From positions 85,627 to 149,626 of the forward strand of contig CALYLW010000283.1 in the NCBI GenBank assembly GCA_944989445.1: a stretch of 64,000 bases of DNA. Reading direction: 5' to 3'. This DNA is from Ampullaceana balthica. Lineage: Eukaryota; Mollusca; Gastropoda; Lymnaeidae. Below the pieces are notes generated by a model that was not told the origin of the DNA, did no database searches, and saw only the letters and a program-made list of their open reading frames with translations. Below, in pieces: positions 57,931 through 64,000 of the stretch (its first letter is position 1; each line of letters begins with the position of its first letter). A program made the position numbers and the translations under genes.

Positions 57931-58870
57931 TTTTCTGCTCTATATTGCATGTCGGTGTTATCAGATTGAGCACAAGATAGTGTTTTCTTGACTTATGGGT
58001 GTGGTGTGAGAAGATAATAGCGAATCTCCCCAGGGTAAAATTCCTTACAGCTCTGCACGGGTAAACATTCCTTACAGCTCTCCCTGGAGGTAATATACCT
58101 TACAACTATTTCTTTGACAAAAGAGTTCCTTTAACTTATCAAGTCTTATATTTAAAAAAATTAATGTAAAAACTCAACCTTCTCCATTTGAAACCGGAAA
58201 CATCAGTTTACATTTTTCTTTGGTTTGATTGGTCTGTCTGGGAAAGACTACATCCTATGATTTTGATTGTGTTTTATTTATTTAATTTTTTGTGTGCTTC
58301 TATAGACCCGACCACAACTCCTGTATTACACATTTCTTCACTCCTTTAATACTCTAGGGCAGTCTAAGCACTATATAAACCATTTTTATAACCTTAATTG
58401 GTTGTTTGTTTCTTTGTGTTGGAACTTACCATCTACATTTTGAGCGACTTACCTTTTCGATTAATCAGAAAGATTGCAAACCATCCCGGTTGTTACATTT
58501 CTTTCTATACATGTTTCGACCATCATTACTGGTCAAATATTCTCGTGGTCGATAGATGCACCGAAAATTTGGACAGGAATGAAAAGGGTAATTTATTTAT
58601 TTTCCTCTCGGATGAGGCCAGGGCTACGCAAAAACCAGGAAACCGCTGTCTCTTGCCCCAACTCCATGAACACGAAACAATTACAATTTCTCCAGAAATA
58701 ATTATCCTTTCAAGCCCCGCGCCTATGTAACCTCTACTTCCAACGTTAAAGCAGGTCCGCACCCTTGAAAAAACGAGAGTCGAATGTTCCACCATGATGT
58801 CATCACCCTGGTCATCCTTGGGTCATCCTTGGGTCATCCTTGGGTCATCCTTGAGTACGCTCAGTTTGGA
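57931..58870. other. Upstream region of the serpin exon
   Basis: Probable 5' flank. Short repeats: CCTTACAGCTCT (58044, 58071) and five GTCATCCTTGG units (58808-58853) immediately before the serpin start. GCACTATATAAACC at about 58370 resembles an L2-type LINE tail. No other exon recognised. Confidence 0.4.
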
Positions 58871-59065
58871 ATGGGAGACAATTCAGGCGAAGAAATGCCG
58901 GGTTTGAGTCGGGCCATAACCCAATCCTCTCAGAAATTACACAAGGATCTCGCCCTGGAAAGAGCCAACTCATTACATTCACCGGCTAATATTCACCTGG
59001 TCTTGTCCATGGCTTACCTCGGGGCAAGGGGCAGCACGGCCGAAGAAATGTGATCCGTTTTGCAG
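58871..59065 (+). CDS. Serpin, first coding exon, with in-frame TGA
   Basis: The chosen ATG (58871) has purine at -3 and G at +4; the frame is also open upstream through a tandem repeat. It encodes 65 codons. S-Q-K-L-H-K-D-L (residues 19-26), N-S-L-H-S-P (33-38) and L-S-M-A-Y-L-G-A-R-G-S-T-A-E-E-M (45-60) match the N-terminal helix A, the serine-proline turn and the G-A-R-G-x-T-A-x-x-M motif of serpins, which inhibit proteases through a mobile reactive loop. There is no signal peptide, as in intracellular clade B-like members. Codon 61 is TGA (59051-59053), then S-V-L-Q and a strong CAG|GTTAGA donor at 59066. The position normally holds a variable residue, so a point mutation (pseudogene), assembly error or recoding are all possible. 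An AT|GTGATC donor would avoid the TGA but gives a phase that does not fit the next exon. Confidence 0.65.
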
Positions 59066-59068
59066 GTT

Positions 59069-59217
59069 AGATGATGGTAATCATTGTATATCAGTTGTTG
59101 TTAACGGCCATTATCGTTTAATAGTTAACACTTAAAAGGATCACTTTATTTAATTTATCGTATAACTAAACCGTGGACCGCTATTAGTGAAATATGCTAT
59201 TTTTTAGGCCCCTATCC
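59069..59217. other. Intron of the serpin candidate
   Basis: Start of the inferred 1.87-kb intron (59066-60935), most of which is made of family A repeats. Confidence 0.4.
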
Positions 59218-59665
59218 TATTAACTCGTACATGATTCCGGATCTGTATATGTCGTCAACGCATCAACGATTCAACGCTTCCGGAACTGTCGTCAAATTTC
59301 AAAACGCTCGTAAACACGTTTTCTGACTTGCTAGAGAGCTGAAATTTTCACAGTAGGTTTGGCTTGTGGGGAGGATAAAGCAATTAAATTTTCAGATCGA
59401 TCGAATGTACCGCAATTAAATTAATGCATTTTTAGTTTATCTCTATATGTAGCGGCCAGCTTTTGTTGACATTTTACGCGTCACGCTGAGTTAAGTTTAA
59501 ACATCCGTGACCAAAAGTTTTCCCTGCTCCCTCCGTTTTACAACAAAGGGTATTTAAGGCAATCTCAATCTGTAAATGTTTGTCGCGTTTAAGCATGATA
59601 AATACTTTTTAGTTATGTCTCATATATAATGGATTTATAGTTTGTTTTTACGGAGTTGTTTAAAG
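59218..59665 (+). repeat. Family A-like dispersed repeat
   Basis: Starts TATTAACTCGTACATG, carries ATCGATCGAATGTACCG and ATGCATTTTTAGTTTATC, CTGTAAATGTTTGTCGCG, and TAATGGATTTATAG. The 5' part is diverged. Confidence 0.75.
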
Positions 59666-59829
59666 AGTTAAAATTTTTATGAATGAAATTAAGTTTGACA
59701 AATCTTTTGTTAACGCGTAGAAGTAGAAAATAAAATGAACAAAAAAAACTTTTTTTAAAAGGATGAGGCCCAGCTGCAGTGAGGAATGTAGAATCTCGCA
59801 TGAAAAAGCAGAATATAATTTAGTATAAG

Positions 59830-60165
59830 GGGTTTAAAAATTACCCACTTCCCATGATCCCATCGAGCGGAAATTTTGCACATAGACTTGTGTCACCTAA
59901 CAAGGCATTTTTTTCAAAATTTCAGATCGATAGAATGTACCGTAATTAAATTAATGAATTTTTAGTTTATCTCTATGTAGCATGTGTAGTCGTCTGCTAT
60001 AGTTGACTCCACTGGTCACTGGAGTTTCACTCCATGCCTCGATGTCAAAATGTCTGTCACGCGGTGCGTATTATATTGAACATAATCAATACTTTTAGTT
60101 AAGTCTCATATATCATATATAAGGGATTTATTGTCAAAAACTTTGTTTTTACGGGTTGTTTTTAT
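59830..60165 (+). repeat. Family A dispersed repeat, 5' shortened
   Basis: From GGGGTTTAAAAATTACCCAC through CATCGAGCGGAAATTTTGC, the core and GTCACGCGGTGCG to AAGGGATTTATTGTC and TTTTTACGGG. Confidence 0.8.
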
Positions 60166-60935
60166 TATATTCTTGAGTGAGGGGGTGGGGGGACGCTAGA
60201 CTGAGAACTTCTCATGAATAGTTTACTTAATCTTAAAATTGTCATTGTAGTTCAAATTATTTAAAGTGTTATTTCCATAAAGTTGATCAAGAAAACTCAA
60301 TGTACTAATGTTTATTGCGTACATGTCAGTAAATTCGTTATCATTTCTTTATTAGAAACACAGGAGCGGTTACCATAAACTCCCTCGATGATACGAAGTT
60401 TCTCTGATTTTGTAGAACTGGTTTGGTAAACCCTTTTACCACCGTTACATAAGACGAATATAACTATAATAAATTTTTTGGTTTTTTTAACCCCCTACAA
60501 AATATGTAATTTTTAAATAAATGTCTTTACAAATATAAAATTTTCATTCAACTAAGATTGTTTAACCAAAATTATGACCACATTAAAAATTTAGTCAAGT
60601 CGGCAATCGCATAGAATTGCTTAGTTACAAATAACTTTAATGGAGTTTAGATATGTATCTATTCCTGTGGATAATCCCCTCTGTTTCAAATAAATGGTAT
60701 GAAAATTTATAATTAAAGTGAAACTGCTTATGGGTGATGGAAGTGAAAGTTAAAACAAATGACCGCGGGCCGGACATAAGTGACCTAACTTATTTTGAGT
60801 CTAAAAAAACAAGTAACATGTGTCCGAATATTTCAATCAAATAGGTTTTTAGACTATAAGCGTGAAAAAATGCACTAATTCAAAGTTAATATAGGATGGT
60901 TAGTTAGAATGTCCACAAATTATATCTTATCACAG
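60166..60935. other. Intron of the serpin candidate, AT-rich part
   Basis: No repeat recognised apart from AT-rich tracts. It ends in TATCTTATCACAG, a reasonable 3' splice site. Confidence 0.35.
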
Positions 60936-61065
60936 CTGACCAACGTGACCAATGCCCACCTATCACACCAGACACTGACCAAGGACGTGATGGCCCAAAG
61001 TGACGTCAAAGTGGACATCAGCCTGTGGTACAATGATCGGTACGAAATTTACTCGGGACTACTCG
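60936..61065 (+). CDS. Serpin, probable second coding exon
   Basis: From the acceptor CACAG|CTG the frame reads L-T-N-V-T-N-A-H-L-S-H-Q-T-L and later D-V-K-V-D-I-S-L-W-Y-N-D-R-Y-E-I-Y for 43 codons plus one base, ending at CTCG|GTTAGG. In serpins the motif after the first exon is a helix followed by a strand ending in a N-x-L-(Y/F)-type block and a Tyr-containing loop; I-S-L-W-Y-N-D-R-Y fits that strand. It enters in phase 0, which matches the phase-0 donor at 59066, supporting that the two exons belong together. The next exon (shutter, breach and reactive loop) is not in the window. Assignment rests on short similarity only. Confidence 0.5.
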
Positions 61066-61942
61066 GTTAGGAAGTTTGTTTGAAGTTATTTTGTGCGTGC
61101 TTGGGGGGAAGGGGGATATCAATGATTTTCACCAACAACGAACACATTCTTTTTAAACTTAAATTTGTTTATGTATGTTAACGTGTAAAGTATAAATGAA
61201 TTCCAGTACTCTACCCTTGATTTATCCAATATTACAATGTGTCTACGGGGTAAGAGGGTAGAAAAGCTATAATTTACCAGAGTTATATAATGATACCTTT
61301 GAAATTTGAAATGTATTCACTTCCGAATTGAAAGATGTTCTTATTTGTGAGTGCTCGTCGAGGTGATACAATTCTTATCGTCCGCTATTTAAAAAAACCT
61401 ATGTTAATATGGATCCACTTGTAAACATACCCTTAACCCTTACAAAAAATCCTTACACATTAAATTTGAGTTACCCACACTAAGCACCCGAACTGACGGT
61501 ATTTTACTGTGACCCCAGGAACAATAAAAAAACAATTGCACATCGCCTTTAAATCTTGACCACGGGCAGGGGCGGCAGTGGTGGTTAAATGTGGGAGGTG
61601 TGGAGGAATACGTGGTGGGAGATTCAAACACATTGACCATTTTGGAGTATACGAGCCATGAGTTATGATAAGGCCAGACATTTTAATTAAATAATTAATT
61701 TCGATTCATCAATAATTTATTTGCAGCCATCCATTGAATTGTGTACAAACCCGAGTTTCGTTTCCCCCCACGCACTATGGGTTGGGTTGATGTACACCCT
61801 CAAAGGCTGGAGACATCTCGTCATTACGGCGGTTCTTATTCCCCACGCTTGTCTAATGATACTCGGACACATGTCATGAAACCTGATGCACAAACATTCA
61901 AATAAAATGTGGGTGCGACTGCAATCAGGGTTATAGATAAGT
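61066..61942. other. Non-coding or unrecognised stretch
   Basis: Presumed next serpin intron. Minus-strand frames at 61440-61681 and 61717-61998 have no recognisable domain; the latter overlaps the palindrome. Confidence 0.3.
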
Positions 61943-62084
61943 AGATGGATTACATGCAAGCAGGGTATGAGTGAGCCTGACAAGACGTCACAAAACAATG
62001 AACTTTAGGCTCTTTTCCGAAACGTTCGCTGTTTTGTGACGTTTTGTCAGGCTCACTCATACCCTGTTTGCATGTTATCCATCT
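61943..62084. repeat. Long palindrome, 55-bp arms and 32-bp loop
   Basis: Arms 61943-61997 and 62030-62084 are inverted copies differing at three positions; as plus-strand RNA two of these form G-U pairs, leaving one mismatch. The inner end of each arm holds a GACGTCACAAAACA-type motif. No duplication flanks it and no related copy occurs in the window. Confidence 0.9.
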
Positions 62085-62227
62085 GCACAAACATCATTTG
62101 CTCTATTATTACATACGAGCAACAAAGCCCGTCCAAGGACGTTCTGCCACCGTTCGGTGGCATGTTGTAACTCCCCTCCAACAGCCGTCTCGACCGACAT
62201 ACATGTGAATCACGTCAAAAATTACTA

Positions 62228-62586
62228 TAAACAATATAATAGCCCAAGTCACAGGTTGGAATAATGGATCCGTAGCGCTAAGACGTCAATTTTTTAAGCT
62301 TATATTTAAAATATATATACAAGTACAAGGCGCGCATCAGGAGGTGTGCAAAATTCTAAAAATGTTAAAAGATTCAAAAAAATAAATTATATGACGTCAT
62401 AGTTTTAGCTTATATTTAAATTTTAGAAAAGAGAGCGATGTAAAAAAAGGATTTGAGGATTTATAATTATAAAATACTTTGTGTACATTTCAGGAAGTTT
62501 AATATTTCGTATTTATCAAACAAGGATAAGTTACTTGGGGCTTTTTACCCAAAAAAGTGGCGCCGTAGGCGCCCTAAAACCCCTAG
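62228..62586 (+). mobile_element. Non-autonomous Helitron, family 2, copy 2
   Basis: About as long as and closely similar to 381-767, but with only one 3' hairpin (GGCGCC-GTA-GGCGCC), followed by CTAG at 62583-62586 and T. It lacks one of the two TGACGTCA sites (AAGACGTCAA here). No coding capacity. Confidence 0.72.
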
Positions 62587-62598
62587 TTCATTATAGTT

Positions 62599-62815
62599 AA
62601 AATAAATAACTCGTAAAAACAGAGCTTTTGACTATAAATCCCAAACGCGCATAACTCAAAATAAAGTCTTGGAAGAAATACTGCACCAAAAATAACTCGT
62701 TTTGAACGTCGGCGTAAACGTGTTCAATATGATTTGCTGTAGGAGTCATATGTGTTTGAGGGACCAATCGCTATCGTTGACCGGACAGAAAAATTCCTAT
62801 TATTATATAGGATAA
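62599..62815 (-). repeat. Diverged family A fragment
   Basis: CTCGTAAAAACAGAGCTTTT then GACTATAAATCCC marks the family A 3' end on the minus strand; the remainder to 62815 is not clearly alignable. Confidence 0.5.
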
Positions 62816-62830
62816 CAAAATCCTTTTTTT

Positions 62831-63432
62831 AAATCCCTTATATTAACTTCACGGCCGTCTCTCTCTGTCCTCTCTCTCTCTCTCGCTCATCTCATCTCTC
62901 TCATCTCTCTCATTCTCTACCTTCTCTCTCTCCTCTCTCTTCTCTCTCTCTCTCTCTCTCATCTCGTCTCGTCTCGTCTCTCATCTCTCTCTCATCTCTC
63001 TCTCTCTGTCTGTCTGTCTGTCTTGGGCTCGGCGGGCGGAAAAACAGAAGTCAAAAATGACCCATTTTCCCATGATCCGATCAAACTGAAATTTGGCACA
63101 CGGACCCGTCGATCCTAACAATGCATCGTATCAAAATTTCAGATCGATCGAACGTACCATAATTAAATTAATGCATTTTTAGTTTATCCTTATATGAGGT
63201 ATGTAATTCAAAATTCACTGTTTGTTGTTTTTTTTTAATTCAGGTTCCACGTGAGTTTGAGTTGACGCCGACCCGTCGTACCGACACCCCCTCACATCCC
63301 ACCCCCATTTATTAAAGACAAGGGACATCACTCAGTGTCAGTCTGTAAATGTTTAAAAATAATCACTACTGTTAGTTTATGTCTCATATATAAGGGATTT
63401 ATAGTCAAAAACTTTGTTTTTACGGGTTTTGT
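62831..63432 (+). repeat. Family A repeat with expanded CT tract
   Basis: AAATCCCTTATATTAACTTC at 62831, CT/CATCT tract 62856-63022, CGGGCGGAAAAACAGAAGTC, GATCGATCG core, CTGTAAATGTTTAAAAATAA, AAGGGATTTATAGTC and TTTTTACGGG. Confidence 0.88.
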
Positions 63433-63436
63433 TTTT

Positions 63437-63519
63437 AAATCCCTTATATTAACTTCGCGGCCGTCTCTCTCTTTCTCTCTCTCTCTCTCATCTCATCTCT
63501 CTCAATCCGTCTCGTCGTC

Positions 63520-63564
<45 letters not shown>

Positions 63565-64000
63565 GTCTCTCTCTCTCTCCTCTGTCTTGGGCTCGGCGGT
63601 CGGAAAAACAGAAGTCAAAAATGACCCCACTTCCCATGATCCGATCGAACTGAAATTTGGCACACGGACCCGTCTGACCTAACAATGCATCGTATCAAAA
63701 TTTCAGATCGATCGAAAATACCGTAATTAAATTAATGCATTTTTAGTTTAACACCTTATATGAGGTATGTAATTTAAATTCACGGTTTGTTATTGTTTTT
63801 TTGCCACGTGAAATTTTGAGCTGACGCATTGAGGGGCGACCCAACGAAGCGACGGGCGCTTTTTGTTTACATTTTACGTGTCACTCTGAGCTCGGTCAAG
63901 CGAATCGGTGACCAGACTTTTCCCCTCTTCCCCCCACCCACTCACCCACCCCCACTAGGGTTATGATGCAAAGTTGAGTTTAAGACAGATTCAGTCTGTA
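63437..64000 (+). repeat. Family A repeat, tandem with the previous copy and cut by the window end
   Basis: AAATCCC at 63437, 606 bp after the previous copy's start. CT tract 63463-63586, same core and CCACGTGAAA / ACGTGTCACTCTGAGCTCGG segment as the copies at 27-28 kb. It breaks off at CAGTCTGTA. Confidence 0.88.

Noticed and set aside
57314..57973. 219-residue minus frame and 178-residue plus frame
   Set aside because: Simple-sequence readthrough of the GTGTGGAAG repeat; the minus strand gives Thr/Ser/Pro/His-rich peptides only because of its base composition.
59051..59053. Selenocysteine codon as the preferred explanation of the serpin TGA
   Set aside because: No known serpin uses selenocysteine and no SECIS element can be examined in the window; a nonsense mutation or error is more likely.
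61717..61998. 93-codon minus frame ending in the palindrome
   Set aside because: No recognisable domain, overlaps an inverted repeat, and its start lies inside the palindrome arm.

Overview
The window looks like AT-rich, repeat-dominated nuclear DNA of an animal, probably a marine or freshwater invertebrate and possibly a mollusc. That placement is an inference from the mixture of Helitrons, hAT-type MITEs, CR1/L2-like LINEs, a tRNA-headed SINE, large minisatellites and spliced serpin coding sequence. There is no bacterial gene organisation, operon or CRISPR array. Host coding sequence is sparse: only two loci are convincing. One is a minus-strand exon (19784-20509) of a DUF1868-type 2H phosphoesterase with two H-x-T motifs. 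The other is the start of a serpin gene on the plus strand (exons at 58871-59065 and 60936-61065), whose first exon has an in-frame TGA four codons before its best splice donor.

Layout. 1-7.6 kb: a short Helitron with a GC-rich 3' hairpin (381-767), a decayed LINE 3' end (3628-3957), a possible further Helitron end at 5388, and an LTR- or promoter-like block near 7.4 kb. 7.6-11.9 kb: very AT-rich sequence with one degenerate hAT-like element. 11.9-17.5 kb: a cluster of four related Helitrons. Three are short derivatives filled with CAA repeats. The fourth (13446-16947) carries a broken Rep gene with the HUH region deleted, a catalytic-region Tyr codon turned into TAG, and no helicase. 17.5-24.9 kb: copies of an abundant dispersed repeat (here called family A), the DUF1868 exon, several hAT MITEs (one nested inside another) and a hAT transposase remnant. 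25-35 kb: a SINE that shares its 3' tail with the window's LINE, tandem family A copies, two hAT MITEs and minisatellites of 27, 24 and 40 bp.

35440-42846 is a 7.4 kb array of about 137 near-identical 54-bp units. 43.9-51.6 kb holds a 14-bp minisatellite, two tail-to-tail LINE ends, another LINE fragment, a textbook hAT MITE with a perfect 8-bp target duplication, a decayed C2H2 zinc-finger gene, an L2-like LINE remnant, a 90-nt hairpin, and subfamily B copies of the dispersed repeat. 54.8-64 kb holds an inverted subfamily B copy split by a SINE, a palindromic MITE, a GTGTGGAAG-type minisatellite, the serpin exons, a 55-bp-arm palindrome, a second copy of the 381-767 Helitron, and tandem family A copies running off the right edge.

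The elements relate to one another as mobile-DNA systems rather than as a host pathway. The CAA-filled Helitrons share termini with the Rep-bearing one and would depend on a complete relative elsewhere. The SINE shares its 3' tail with the CR1-like LINE. The hAT MITEs depend on transposases of which only a C-terminal scrap remains here. All assignments are from reading the sequence; no database search was run.
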